Below, in pieces: positions 1-8,042 of a DNA stretch of 36,011 nt. Numbering within the stretch: position 1 is the first letter of the stretch; every line of letters starts with the position of its first letter. The notes beneath the pieces are model-generated. The model did no database searches, was not told where the DNA came from, and saw nothing but the letters and a program-made list of their open reading frames with translations. The position numbers and the translations under genes are program-made. The stretch is from Hyphomonadaceae bacterium (GTDB lineage Bacteria > Pseudomonadota > Alphaproteobacteria > Caulobacterales > Hyphomonadaceae): positions 1 to 36,011 of the forward strand of contig JALEGE010000002.1 of the NCBI GenBank assembly GCA_022760335.1, read 5' to 3'.

Positions 1-159
1 GCTGTTGCGTATTGAGCTGCCGCTTGGAGCGCTGCTCTAATGCTTTTCCTGGTAACTACAGAAATAGCCGTCGCAACTGGATTAGAGGATGGTATCGGGG
101 GCGTGGAACCTAGCTTCAGAAGTGATCTGTTGGGTATGGTTAGACTTTGGTTAGTGCCT

Positions 160-408
160 CTACGCATCCCGATCCTGCATCTCAGTATGGTTAGGCGTCC
201 ATTGAGGCTGACGATTGAGCCAGTCCAGGCTTACCTCGACATCGATGAGCGTCCTGCGGCCGATACGGATTGCTCTCAAGGAACCGCGACCGAGGAGGTC
301 ATAGGTCTTGGTGCGCGAGAGGCCTGAAAGTCGTATCCACTCGTTGACGCTGACATAGGCGGGGCGGCTGGCCGGCCCGGAGCCCGCATTCGTCTGCGCT
401 TTGTCCAT
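160..408 (-). CDS. AlpA/excisionase-like HTH protein
   Basis: An 82-residue protein with a winged-helix/MerR-like HTH in residues 18-68. The pattern is a short strand followed by 'SVNEWIRLSGLSRTKTYDLL', then 'LRAIRIGRRTLIDVEVSLDWL', typical of the helix_turn_helix_17 / AlpA group. Such proteins act as excisionases or as transcriptional activators of the adjacent integrase in P4-like islands. The ATG at 408 has an AGGAG ribosome site 7 bases upstream (416-420). It lies 178 bp downstream of the integrase on the same strand, which fits an integration/excision module. It could equally regulate unseen cargo genes to the left. The family assignment is fairly safe; the role is inferred from position. 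Confidence 0.75.
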   Translation of the reverse strand: MDKAQTNAGSGPASRPAYVSVNEWIRLSGLSRTKTYDLLGRGSLRAIRIGRRTLIDVEVSLDWLNRQPQWTPNHTEMQDRDA

Positions 409-586
409 GAGAATGCTCCTGTTCGCTGCTGAAGGAGCTGGGACTCTTATTCACCGATGATTTTACCGTCCAATACACGATCCGGATTCCTGATCCATCG
501 AACCATGTCTTGGCGTGCAACAATCCCCGATCCGGCTGTCCAGGCCCCAAGGGGGGTGAACTCTGGTAGGCCCCGGGAGCGGGTAG

Positions 587-1744
587 TCAGGCGTTGTTGT
601 GCACTTGAGTGCAGCATTGTCTGACCTGCGCCTCAATGGCCTGGACCACATCGCATTTCTCTGGTTGAAATTTGTGCTGGGTATAGACTCCGATGACACC
701 GTTGGTCTTGTGCTGGGTGAGGGCGCGTATTGCATCCAGGTTACAGCCTGCCCGCTGTGCAAGTGTGACTGCGGTTCGACGCAGGTCATGCAGACGCCAG
801 TCCGGATTGCCGAGCTCCCGACGAAGGCCCTCCATGCCATTCGAACTGCCAGCATAGGGTTTTTCGCCATCGCTTCCCACGCCGAATAGATAGGGGCCTT
901 TGCGGCGCGGCCAGCCCTGAATCAGGGTCATTGCGGAGGCACACAATGGAACAGTATGCAGTTTCCCCGACTTCATGTTCGCGCCGGGGACAGTCCAGAT
1001 TTTCCTTACGAAATCGATCTTGTCCCATCTCATCGCCTCGACCGAGCCCTTCCGCTGAGCGGTCAGCACGCAAAGCTTTGCAATCGTCGCCATCGCACCT
1101 GTCTGATTCCAGAGAGCCGCGATCTCGGAATCTGCCAGGACGCGCTCGCGAGACGCTCCCGGCTTGGGCGGTTTTAGATCACCCGCTGGGTTGGTCTCGA
1201 CGAATTCACGCTCAACGCACCAACTGAAGAAGTGATTGAGATAGAGATAGAGCTGCCGACGCATGGCGGGGCGATCGTCCAGATCGTCCAGCAGTTCTGC
1301 AATGGCCTTCCGGTTGATGTCCCCAATAGGCTGTTTGCCCCATGCCGGAAGCAGGTGCACGTTGAACGCAGATCGTTTTGACTCCAGTGACTTTGGAGAA
1401 TTGTTGGTCGCGCACCAGTGAAGATATTTTTTCGAGGCGATGATCATCGTCACATCACGGGTTCGCGTCTTTGTTGCCAGCCCGGCCTTCGGGTCCTCGC
1501 CACCGGCAGCCATGGCCAACATGTTGTGGGCGCGTATCCGCGCCTCGGCGAGCGTGAGACCGGGATACCTGCCCAAGGACATTGATCTGCGCCTGGAAGA
1601 GCCTGGCAGCCGATAGAAGAGGCGCCAGGACTTCGTGCCGCTTGCAGATACGACGAGCTGCAGTCCAGGGGCTCCGCCAACAAAAGCAGGCTCCTGAAGG
1701 CGTTGGACCTCCACAGCAGTCATTGGTTTTAGTCGGCTTGTCAT
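587..1744 (-). CDS. P4-type tyrosine site-specific integrase
   Basis: A 385-residue tyrosine recombinase, full length for the P4/CP4-57 integrase family. Residues 1-90 are the DUF4102 arm-binding domain (the 'SLGRYPGLTLAEAR' signature), about 95-190 the core-binding SAM-like domain, and 200-370 the catalytic domain. Visible catalytic residues are Arg231 (TAQRKG), His319 and Arg322 (HDLRR), His345, and the nucleophile Tyr354 (GVYTQH). The enzyme would catalyse recombination between attP and a tRNA 3' end. A tRNA-Val fragment lies 164 bp upstream of its start, which supports that target. All catalytic positions are present, so it is probably functional. Its base composition is less GC-rich than the sugar genes to the right, as expected for an acquired element. 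Confidence 0.93.
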   Translation of the reverse strand: MTSRLKPMTAVEVQRLQEPAFVGGAPGLQLVVSASGTKSWRLFYRLPGSSRRRSMSLGRYPGLTLAEARIRAHNMLAMAAGGEDPKAGLATKTRTRDVTMIIASKKYLHWCATNNSPKSLESKRSAFNVHLLPAWGKQPIGDINRKAIAELLDDLDDRPAMRRQLYLYLNHFFSWCVEREFVETNPAGDLKPPKPGASRERVLADSEIAALWNQTGAMATIAKLCVLTAQRKGSVEAMRWDKIDFVRKIWTVPGANMKSGKLHTVPLCASAMTLIQGWPRRKGPYLFGVGSDGEKPYAGSSNGMEGLRRELGNPDWRLHDLRRTAVTLAQRAGCNLDAIRALTQHKTNGVIGVYTQHKFQPEKCDVVQAIEAQVRQCCTQVHNNA

Positions 1745-1908
1745 AATGGCACCTCATAAATCGTGCCAAATACGTGCCAAATCCATAAGATGCAGGCAAC
1801 CAAAATCGAACGGCGGAGGACAGTTATTTCAAAATAGCGATGTAAAAACAATATAATACAGAACGGCGTTGAACGTCCACGAATATGCTGGAACAATGGA
1901 CCATCTAA

Positions 1909-1953
1909 TTTACACCGAGAGGGTCAGCGGTTCGAACCCGTTACCGCCCACCA
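1909..1953 (+). other. tRNA-Val(TAC) 3' fragment, attachment site
   Basis: The sequence folds position by position as the 3' part of a tRNA. It has the anticodon loop with TAC (1911-1913), the 3' anticodon strand CGAGA, variable loop GGGTC, T arm AGCGG/CCGTT around loop TTCGAAC, acceptor strand ACCGCCC, discriminator A and encoded CCA (1951-1953). The bases before 1909 do not restore the 5' anticodon strand (TCTAA instead of TCTCG), and no D arm or 5' acceptor strand precedes it. It is therefore not a functional gene but the copy of the tRNA end left at an integration junction (att site). Anticodon TAC reads GUA, hence Val. Confidence 0.85.
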
Positions 1954-1981
1954 TTCAAAACCGGTTCAGCCCGAAGCGGTG

Positions 1982-2004
1982 AAAAAATCGATCCGGGGGA
2001 TCGA
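1982..2004 (-). terminator. Minus-strand hairpin with U-tract
   Basis: A perfect 7-bp stem TCGATCC/GGATCGA with a 3-base loop (1988-2004) is preceded on the plus strand by six A residues. Read on the minus strand this is a hairpin followed by a run of T, the form of an intrinsic terminator. It would stop transcription coming from the right before it enters the tRNA fragment and the element. No convincing minus-strand gene immediately to the right needs it. Confidence 0.5.
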
Positions 2005-2207
2005 CTTCAGGTCTTGAATGCCCCGGCAGGGGCTAACAAAGGCTCATCGCTCCCTTTCGGTTTTGAATGGAGTCCTTGTTTGTCTCCGTATCGGTCCGCT
2101 CACACGAGACGCGCTCAAGGTAGCACGCCACACACCGACCGAGCCCGTCATGATGTATATTTACGCACTTATCCGACCGACTTGCTCCAGCCTGCAAACT
2201 TCCGCCC

Positions 2208-2720
2208 ATGAAAGCGCTCGCCGATCCTTTCTCCCGTGTGCATCCGCTGTTCTGGCCGGTGCTGTGGGTTTCCTTGCGGGCCTTTGCAGCCTGGACGGGA
2301 AAGTTGATCGAAGACGGGTATGGCTATGCCGAGCTGAGCATCGAGATCACTTGGTATGGCTGGATCCGTGTCGTGCACCTGGATCTCTCCCCTGAGCGCG
2401 CGGCGCTGTATCGGCATCTGGCCGGCGTGGCGGAGGCGGATTGGCGCGATGTGTTGACCAAGGCGAGGCAACGCGTGGCGGGTCTTCTGAGTGGCGAACC
2501 CTCGCCCTTTTACGGGGGAGGTGGTCGGCGAAGCCGCTCGGGGAGGGGAAGCGTCAAGCCGAGCTGTCTCGGCAGATCCGCCCTTCAACCCGCATTCGGC
2601 GAAGCGTTGGGAGGAAAACACTCGCCGCGTTTTCTTGCCTCCTCACTCCTCCGCAAGCGGGGGAAGATTGTACGCCGACGGGATAGTGCTCAGTGGCAAA
2701 CAGGCCCACCTTCCCCGTAA
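2208..2720 (+). CDS. Hypothetical protein, C-terminus in a repeat
   Basis: I do not recognise a family. The first ~95 residues look like a genuine small protein: hydrophobic near the N-terminus (HPLFWPVLWVSLRAFAAW), then mixed and charged, ending around 'RQRVAGLLSGE'. From about residue 97 the reading frame enters a palindromic GC-rich intergenic repeat, and the composition changes abruptly to Gly/Arg/Ser/Pro. The last ~75 residues are therefore probably a read-through tail added when the repeat removed the original stop. There is no clear ribosome site before the ATG at 2208. It may be a chromosomal gene next to the island junction, possibly degraded. Confidence 0.45.
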   Translation: MKALADPFSRVHPLFWPVLWVSLRAFAAWTGKLIEDGYGYAELSIEITWYGWIRVVHLDLSPERAALYRHLAGVAEADWRDVLTKARQRVAGLLSGEPSPFYGGGGRRSRSGRGSVKPSCLGRSALQPAFGEALGGKHSPRFLASSLLRKRGKIVRRRDSAQWQTGPPSP

Positions 2721-2735
2721 ACGGGGAAGGTGAAG
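2498..2735. repeat. Palindromic intergenic repeat element
   Basis: A block bounded by GC-rich inverted motifs. It begins with 'CGCCCTTTTACGGGGGAGG' (2503-2521) followed by 'CGGCGAAGCCG' and 'CGGGGAGGGG', and has 'CTCCGCAAGCGGGGGAAG' internally (2649-2666). It ends with a perfect 12-bp inverted repeat, CACCTTCCCCGT (2707-2718), AA, ACGGGGAAGGTG (2721-2732). Such 'CCCCGTAAACGGGG...GGCGAAGCC' elements recur between genes in alphaproteobacterial genomes. The two ends resemble each other, suggesting one composite element. The terminal hairpin lies 65 bp past the stop of the minus-strand nitrilase gene and might end its transcript, although there is no T-run. Confidence 0.6.
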
Positions 2736-2796
2736 GCTCATTCCTTTGATAGACCGCCCTTGCCGCAGCGCCCTACGCGCCTTGCGGGCGCCGGTG

Positions 2797-4344
2797 CTAC
2801 TTCCCCTTCCACACCGTCTTGTAGAGGTCAAAGCGCCGGTCCCTCAGATTCTGCACCGTGCCTTGCGCGCGGGCCCAGGAGAGGTCTGTGAGATCAAGAT
2901 CGGCGATGGTGACGGTTTCGACATTCTCGCTGGCTTCGGCGGCCACGCCGTCGCGGGCGAAGGGGAAATCGCAGGGGGTGAGGATGGCCGACTGGGCATA
3001 CTGGATGTCCATATTCTCCACGCCCGGCAGATTGCCGACATTGCCGGACATGACGACATAGAGCTGGTTCTCGATGGCGCGGGCCTGGCTGCAATAGCGC
3101 ACGCGCAGATAGCCCTGGCGATTATCGGTGCAAAACGGCACGAAGAGAATGCGCGCGCCTTCATCGGCCAGGCGCCGGGCGAGCTCGGGAAACTCGCTAT
3201 CATAACAGATCAGCACGCCGATGGGGCCACAATCGGTGAGAATGGTGGAAACCTCATCGCCGCCCTGTATCGCCCACCAATGACGCTCATTCGGAGTGGG
3301 ATGGATCTTTTCTTGTTCATGAACAGAGCCGTCGCGCAGGAAGACATAGGCGACATTCTGGATCTCGCCATCTTCGGTGCGAGTTGGGTGAGAGCCGCCT
3401 ATGATATTGATATTATAGCTGATTGCCATCTGGCGCAGCGCTTCAATGAAGCGCGGCGTATAGGCTGTCAGTGCCTCAATGGATTGCGAGGGACTAAGTG
3501 GTTCAGGCTCCAATGCCAACAATTGCAACGTGAAAAGCTCAGGGAACACCACGAAGTCACAGCGATAATCGGCGCAAACATCGACGAAATATTCCACATT
3601 CGAGATAAACTCTTCGAAGCTGGAAATCATGCGCTGTTGAAACTGCACCGTGGCGACGCGCACCGCTTCCTTCTGGCCGTGCGAAAGTGTGGATTTGGAT
3701 TCGACCTCTTCCGCATAGGGGTTGTGCCAGACCATATGTGCCGCCCAGCCGCCGGAGGCAGCGTCATAGGGCATATAGTTCTTCAACACGCCGATTGGCT
3801 CGAAGCCCTGGCGCAGATGAAAGTTGACGATCGGATCGACCACCTTCTTGTCGCGCACGGCCTGCACATAATCGAGCGGATCGGGATAGTCCTTCTTCCG
3901 CTTGGCCCAGTTCGGCATCCGCCCGCCAAAAACGATGCCCTTGAGATATTCCGCCTCGCAATATTCCCGGCGCGCGTCGTAGAGGCGCTGTCCGATGCGC
4001 AGGCGCCGGCGCTCGGGATCGACGCAGACTTCCATGCCATAGAGCCAGTCGCCATTCGGGTCGTGGCGCGAGGCATAGCCCCCACCGGTGATCTCGTCCC
4101 AGGAATGCGGGCTGAGGGCGAGATTTTCCGAGATGCGGAAACTGGAGGCATAGCCAACAAGCTCGCCTTCATATTCCACCACGAACTGCCCCTCGGGAAA
4201 GTTCGCGATATGGCCTTTCAGCATACCGGGTGGGTAAACCCCCATGCCCGGAAAGGCGCGGGCGGAGAGATCGATGATGGCCGGGATGTCGGCGGCAGTG
4301 GCGTTGCGGACAGCCAATGCCGCGCGTTGGGATTTGTTGCTCAT
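2797..4344 (-). CDS. GNAT acetyltransferase-nitrilase fusion
   Basis: A 515-residue fusion. Residues 10-210 are a GNAT acyltransferase domain, with the acetyl-CoA loop region around 'VDPERRRLRIGQRLY' (108-122). Residues 226-510 are a carbon-nitrogen hydrolase with the full nitrilase triad: Glu269 (FPEL), Lys346 (EKIHP) and Cys380 (LICYDSEF). RimI-like plus nitrilase fusions form a recognised branch of the nitrilase superfamily, but no substrate is established that I can name. It is presumably a cytoplasmic amidase coupled to N-acyl transfer. It begins 36 bp after eda on the same strand, so it may ride on the sugar operon, although no functional link is obvious. All three catalytic residues are intact. 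No signal peptide is present. Confidence 0.9.
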   Translation of the reverse strand: MSNKSQRAALAVRNATAADIPAIIDLSARAFPGMGVYPPGMLKGHIANFPEGQFVVEYEGELVGYASSFRISENLALSPHSWDEITGGGYASRHDPNGDWLYGMEVCVDPERRRLRIGQRLYDARREYCEAEYLKGIVFGGRMPNWAKRKKDYPDPLDYVQAVRDKKVVDPIVNFHLRQGFEPIGVLKNYMPYDAASGGWAAHMVWHNPYAEEVESKSTLSHGQKEAVRVATVQFQQRMISSFEEFISNVEYFVDVCADYRCDFVVFPELFTLQLLALEPEPLSPSQSIEALTAYTPRFIEALRQMAISYNINIIGGSHPTRTEDGEIQNVAYVFLRDGSVHEQEKIHPTPNERHWWAIQGGDEVSTILTDCGPIGVLICYDSEFPELARRLADEGARILFVPFCTDNRQGYLRVRYCSQARAIENQLYVVMSGNVGNLPGVENMDIQYAQSAILTPCDFPFARDGVAAEASENVETVTIADLDLTDLSWARAQGTVQNLRDRRFDLYKTVWKGK

Positions 4345-4380
4345 GGATTTCGCGTGCGCCAGCTGCGGGCCGGCGTCAAG

Positions 4381-5025
4381 TCACGACCGTATCGCCTTCG
4401 CCGCTTTCAGCGCATCAGCCGCGCGCGCAGCAATGCCATCCCAATCTCCGGCCACGAGATGCTCCGGTTTGGCGATCCATGTCCCGCCTACGGCATAGAC
4501 ATTCGGCAGGGAGAGATAGTCGGCGAGTGTGTCGAGCGTCACCCCGCCGGTGGGCATGAAGCCCATATCCTGCAGCGGGCCGCCGAGCGCCTTGATCATC
4601 GGCGCGCCGCCGACAAGGCTGGCGGGAAAGAGCTTGACCCGTTTGATGCCGGCAGTCCGTGCGGCGATGGCTTCGCTCGGTGTGGCGATGCCCGGCATCA
4701 CCGGCACGGGGCAGGTGGCGAGTTTCGACAGCAAGCTGCCATCAAAGCCCGGCGAGACGATGAAGTCCGCACCGGCACTTACGGCTGTCGTCAGGTCCTG
4801 GGAGTTCAGGATAGTGCCGGCGCCGGTCACCATGCCCGGGCAGGCGGACTTGAAGGCGGCGATGGCGCCGAGCCCGGCCGGCGTGCGCAGCGTGATCTCG
4901 CTGACGGTAATCCCGCCCTCGGCCAGGGCAAGGGCCAGTGGTTCGGCATGTTCCGGCTCGGGGATCGAGAGGACCGGCACGATGGGGCAGGCGTCCAGCG
5001 CCTCGAGAATGCGGGTCCAGTCCAT
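4381..5025 (-). CDS. eda: KDPG aldolase (Entner-Doudoroff)
   Basis: A 214-residue 2-dehydro-3-deoxy-6-phosphogluconate aldolase, class I. It splits KDPG to pyruvate and glyceraldehyde-3-phosphate in the cytoplasm, the last step of the Entner-Doudoroff pathway. The base Glu43 with Arg47 (SEITLRT) and the Schiff-base Lys131 (VKLFPAS) are present, as is the phosphate loop 'GAGTI' near 68-72 and 'PTGGV' later. Length matches the family. The start lies 18 bp after the stop of the upstream GH13 gene, so it is almost certainly cotranscribed with the maltodextrin enzymes. The other pathway genes (zwf, pgl, edd, glk) sit in a separate operon at 21343-26358, so the pathway is split within one locus. 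Confidence 0.96.
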   Translation of the reverse strand: MDWTRILEALDACPIVPVLSIPEPEHAEPLALALAEGGITVSEITLRTPAGLGAIAAFKSACPGMVTGAGTILNSQDLTTAVSAGADFIVSPGFDGSLLSKLATCPVPVMPGIATPSEAIAARTAGIKRVKLFPASLVGGAPMIKALGGPLQDMGFMPTGGVTLDTLADYLSLPNVYAVGGTWIAKPEHLVAGDWDGIAARAADALKAAKAIRS

Positions 5026-5043
5026 GGGGGCTCTCCGAGTAGC

Positions 5044-6408
5044 TCAGTTGGAAGTGAGGTACACCCGATACCCCCAGGCCGGCAAGGTCAGTCTGATATC
5101 GCTATCAAACGTTGCGATGTCGCCGGAAAACACATCTCGATACGTCCCGTGATGTGGCCCGGCTCCGAAGCTGGCGGTCAGCGATTCGGGCGAGAGGTTC
5201 AATACGACGAACACGCCGCCAGCCTCATCTTTGCGAACGAATGAGAGGAGCTTTTCAGGCATGTCGTTTTCAACATGCACCATGCGCGCGCCGGCCGCGC
5301 CGTTCCAGAGTGCCGGGGTTTCGGTTTTCAGGTCGATCAGCGCGCGAAAGAGATCCTCAATTGGGTGCTCGCGCCACTCGATCGGGTCCTTCTCGAAGAA
5401 TTCCAGCCGTTTCTCGTTGAAGGCCTCCTGGCCATTATAGATCAGCGGGATACCCTCGCCGGTGAAGGAGAGCACAATCGCGGCTTCATAGGCCGGGCCA
5501 TAGATTTCCGGCGCCGTGCCATCCCAGGAGTTCTGGTCGTGATTGGCTGTGTAGACCATGCGATAGGCATCCGCCGGCCAGGCGCTCTCGTTGCCGGAAT
5601 AATATCCGTTGAAGGCAAAGGCGTTGGCCTCGCCCCGCGCGACCGCCTGCATGGCATCCTTCCAGCCCCAGGCATAGGTGGCGTCGAAGGCGCGGGCATG
5701 GACATCGCGCTGGTCCCATTCAGCCAGCATGAAGACCGGCTTGATGGTGTCGAGCTCGGCGCGCACATCCTCCCAGAAATCGAGCGGGATATAGCCGGCG
5801 ACATCGCAGCGGAAGCCGTCCACGCCGACCTCGCGGACCCAGTAGGCCATGCTCTCGGCCATGTATTCGCGCAGGGGCTGGTTCGAGTAATCGAGATCGA
5901 TGATATCCGACCAGTCCCACCAGGGCGTCGGGCGGAAATCGCCCTTCCAGTCGCGCTCATACCAGTCGGGATGGGCCTCAACGAGCCAGTTGTCCCAGGC
6001 GGTGTGATTGGCGACCCAGTCGAGGATGACATGCATGCCGAGGCTGTGGGCCTCGTCGACGAAGGCTTTGAGGTCGTCCACCGTGCCGAATTCCGGGTTC
6101 ACGGCGCGATAATCCTTCACCGAATAGGGCGAGCCGAGGCTGCCCTTGCGGTTTTCCTCGCCGATGGGGTGTATGGGCATCAGCCAGAGAATGTCGATGC
6201 CCATTTCGGCGAGGCGCGGCAGTTGCTCTTGCGCTGCGGCGAATGTGCCTTCGGGCGTGAACTGACGCGTGTTGATCTGGTAGATCACAGCATCGCGCGT
6301 CCAGTCCGGGTGGGTGATCTGGACATAAGGTTCGGGGGTGTAGTCCGGCGCGGTGGCGCAGGCGGCGAGGACGAGGCCGGCAAGGGCAGCCGCGAGAAAG
6401 CGGATCAT
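5044..6408 (-). CDS. GH13 alpha-amylase-family lipoprotein
   Basis: A 454-residue protein starting at the ATG of 6408, chosen because it gives a clean lipoprotein signal (hydrophobic core and lipobox LAAC, Cys17) and overlaps the upstream stop by ATGA. A longer frame upstream lacks a signal. GH13 TIM-barrel motifs are complete: region I DWVANH (130-135), region II GFRCDVA with nucleophile Asp202, acid/base Glu230 (LAEWD), and NHDQ with Asp291. It should hydrolyse alpha-1,4-glucans or maltodextrins at the periplasmic face of a membrane. It sits between the sugar porter and eda in the maltodextrin operon. The exact subfamily and product profile cannot be read from the motifs. Confidence 0.92.
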   Translation of the reverse strand: MIRFLAAALAGLVLAACATAPDYTPEPYVQITHPDWTRDAVIYQINTRQFTPEGTFAAAQEQLPRLAEMGIDILWLMPIHPIGEENRKGSLGSPYSVKDYRAVNPEFGTVDDLKAFVDEAHSLGMHVILDWVANHTAWDNWLVEAHPDWYERDWKGDFRPTPWWDWSDIIDLDYSNQPLREYMAESMAYWVREVGVDGFRCDVAGYIPLDFWEDVRAELDTIKPVFMLAEWDQRDVHARAFDATYAWGWKDAMQAVARGEANAFAFNGYYSGNESAWPADAYRMVYTANHDQNSWDGTAPEIYGPAYEAAIVLSFTGEGIPLIYNGQEAFNEKRLEFFEKDPIEWREHPIEDLFRALIDLKTETPALWNGAAGARMVHVENDMPEKLLSFVRKDEAGGVFVVLNLSPESLTASFGAGPHHGTYRDVFSGDIATFDSDIRLTLPAWGYRVYLTSN

Positions 6409-7985
6409 GACGTCTCTCCCAGCGGTTCGGGGCTCGCATCCTCCGGCGCGTCCTTCACGCGCAGAACGGCAATCGCCGCGATCACCCACCCGGCTGCGGC
6501 AAGGGCAAAGGCCCAGATCGGCTCATTGGAAAAGAAGGTGCGCAACAGGAAGCCGAGCAAGGTGGCGGCGACCAGCTGGGGCACCACGATGAAGATGTTG
6601 AAGATGCCCATATACACGCCCATTTTCCGCGCCGGCACGGAGCCGGACAGGATGGCATACGGCACCGAGACGATGGCCGCCCAGGCCACGCCCACAAGCA
6701 CCATAGGCGCCCAGAGTGGGGCCGGAGATTTGATGAGGATCATCCCCACAAAGCCCGCCGCGCCGGCCAAGAGGCATCCGGCATGCAGCCAGCGCCGGTC
6801 CATCCGCGAGGCCAGCCAGATGATCGCGAGGGCGGCAATGGCGGCCGTCCCGTTGCGCACAGAGCCGAGGACGCCCCACCAGTTGCCGGCGGCCTGGAAG
6901 GCCTCAGATGTCGGGTCGGAGGCGCCGTAATGATACTCCGCCAGTGCGCTGGAGCCGAAGATCCACATGGCGAAGAGGCCGAACCAGGTGAAAAATTGCA
7001 CGACAGCCAGCTGGCGCATGGTGACAGGCATGTTGAAGAGGTCCGAGACGATTTCCATGAAGCCGTTCCGGTCCTTGCCGGCCGAGCGCATCATGCCTGC
7101 CACGATCTGCACAAACCCAAAGCCCGCGATCAGGCCGGCCAGCACATAGAGATCCTGCTTGAACTCGGTGGCACCGAGAAAGGCGAGCGCGTCGGGGCGC
7201 GGGTCCATCCGTCCGGCCCAGACAAAGGCGAAGAGGGCTGCACCGACAATGAGCCAGATGAGCCCGCCGGAGAAGAAGGCGCCTGCCGGGCGGGGCGGCG
7301 TGTGGGGTTCGGCAACAGCCTCGCCAAGCTCGGCCTGCCGCGCAGCTTCGAAGGCTTCTAGCTGCTCCGGCGAATACTCTTTCGTGGTGAGCACAGTCAG
7401 CAGAATGGCGAGGAACAGCGCCGCACCGCCGACATAGAAAGCGAGATGCACACTCATCGGGATCTCGCCTTCCGGCGCGGTATTGGCGACGCCGAATTCG
7501 GTCAGCAGCCAGGGCAGGGCGCCAGCCAGGACGGCGCCGAGGCCGATGAAGAAGCTCTGCATGGCATAGCCGGTGGTACGCTGACTGTCGGGCAACATGT
7601 CGCCGACGAAAGCGCGCGTCGGCTCCATGGTGGTGTTGAGCGAGGCGTCGAGAATCCAGAGCGTGCCGGCCGCGACCCAGAGCGCCGGTGCGTTCGGCAT
7701 CACGAAGAGGGCGAGGCTGGCGAGGATTGCCCCGGCCAGGAAATAGGGCCGCCGGCGTCCCAGCGGCCCCCAGGTCTTGTCGGAGACATAGCCGATAATC
7801 GGCTGCACGATCAGGCCGGTCAGCGGCGCGGCGATCCAGAGGATCGGCAGGTCGTCAATGCTCGCGCCAAGGGTCTGGAAGATGCGACTGACATTGCCAT
7901 TCTGCAGGTCAAAGCCGATCTGGATGCCGAGGAAACCGAACGACATGTTCCAGATCTGGCCGAAACTCAGCTTGGGTTTCTGCAT
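6405..7985 (-). CDS. SLC45/GPH-like sugar porter (MalY-like)
   Basis: A 526-residue integral membrane protein of the major facilitator superfamily with about 12 hydrophobic segments. The N-terminus 'FGQIWNMSFGFLGIQIGFDLQNGNVSRIFQTLG' region and the cytoplasmic loop 'GPLGRRRPYFLAGA' are typical of the SLC45/sucrose-maltose porters. In Caulobacter crescentus a protein of this type (MalY) takes up maltose across the inner membrane, paired with the receptor MalA. Here it most likely imports maltose or short maltodextrins with protons. It lies 57 bp after the GH97 gene and overlaps the next GH13 gene by 4 bp, implying translational coupling. An internal charged insert (EYSPEQLEAFEAARQAELGE region) separates the two halves. 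Confidence 0.9.
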   Translation of the reverse strand: MQKPKLSFGQIWNMSFGFLGIQIGFDLQNGNVSRIFQTLGASIDDLPILWIAAPLTGLIVQPIIGYVSDKTWGPLGRRRPYFLAGAILASLALFVMPNAPALWVAAGTLWILDASLNTTMEPTRAFVGDMLPDSQRTTGYAMQSFFIGLGAVLAGALPWLLTEFGVANTAPEGEIPMSVHLAFYVGGAALFLAILLTVLTTKEYSPEQLEAFEAARQAELGEAVAEPHTPPRPAGAFFSGGLIWLIVGAALFAFVWAGRMDPRPDALAFLGATEFKQDLYVLAGLIAGFGFVQIVAGMMRSAGKDRNGFMEIVSDLFNMPVTMRQLAVVQFFTWFGLFAMWIFGSSALAEYHYGASDPTSEAFQAAGNWWGVLGSVRNGTAAIAALAIIWLASRMDRRWLHAGCLLAGAAGFVGMILIKSPAPLWAPMVLVGVAWAAIVSVPYAILSGSVPARKMGVYMGIFNIFIVVPQLVAATLLGFLLRTFFSNEPIWAFALAAAGWVIAAIAVLRVKDAPEDASPEPLGETS

Positions 7986-8042
7986 TTTGTCCTCCCGGCC
8001 GGAGCAGGCTCTGCCGGCCCGCCTGCCGCCATATGTGTCTAT

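Larger units (their letters stand above)
1..1953. mobile_element. End of a tRNA-Val-integrated element
   Basis: This stretch carries an AlpA-like DNA-binding gene and a P4-type tyrosine integrase, and it stops at a tRNA 3' fragment (1909-1953). Elements of this kind enter the 3' half of a tRNA gene. The end beyond which chromosome resumes is therefore here, and the rest of the element, with the intact tRNA-Val, should lie to the left of the window. The size and cargo of the element cannot be seen. Bases 1-159 hold no gene I can support. The 409-586 and 1745-1908 gaps hold the promoter regions of the two element genes and no recognised site. Confidence 0.75.

Noticed and set aside
40-327. 95-residue plus-strand frame at the left edge
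   Set aside because: Opposes the AlpA-like gene over half its length, has no ribosome site and no protein-like features.
2169-2621. 150-residue minus-strand frame next to the palindromic repeat, as the gene served by the 1982 hairpin
   Set aside because: It begins inside the repeat, has no ribosome site and no recognisable fold; the plus-strand frame is more protein-like.
5032-5060. tRNA-like start (CCGAGTAGCTCAGTTGG) between the GH13 gene and eda
   Set aside because: Resembles a D arm by chance. No anticodon or T arm follows, and the bases encode the C-terminus of the GH13 protein.
2746-5244. 832-residue plus-strand open frame opposite the nitrilase and eda genes
   Set aside because: Antisense shadow of well-supported minus-strand genes in GC-rich codons; no domain, no ribosome site and unnatural composition.
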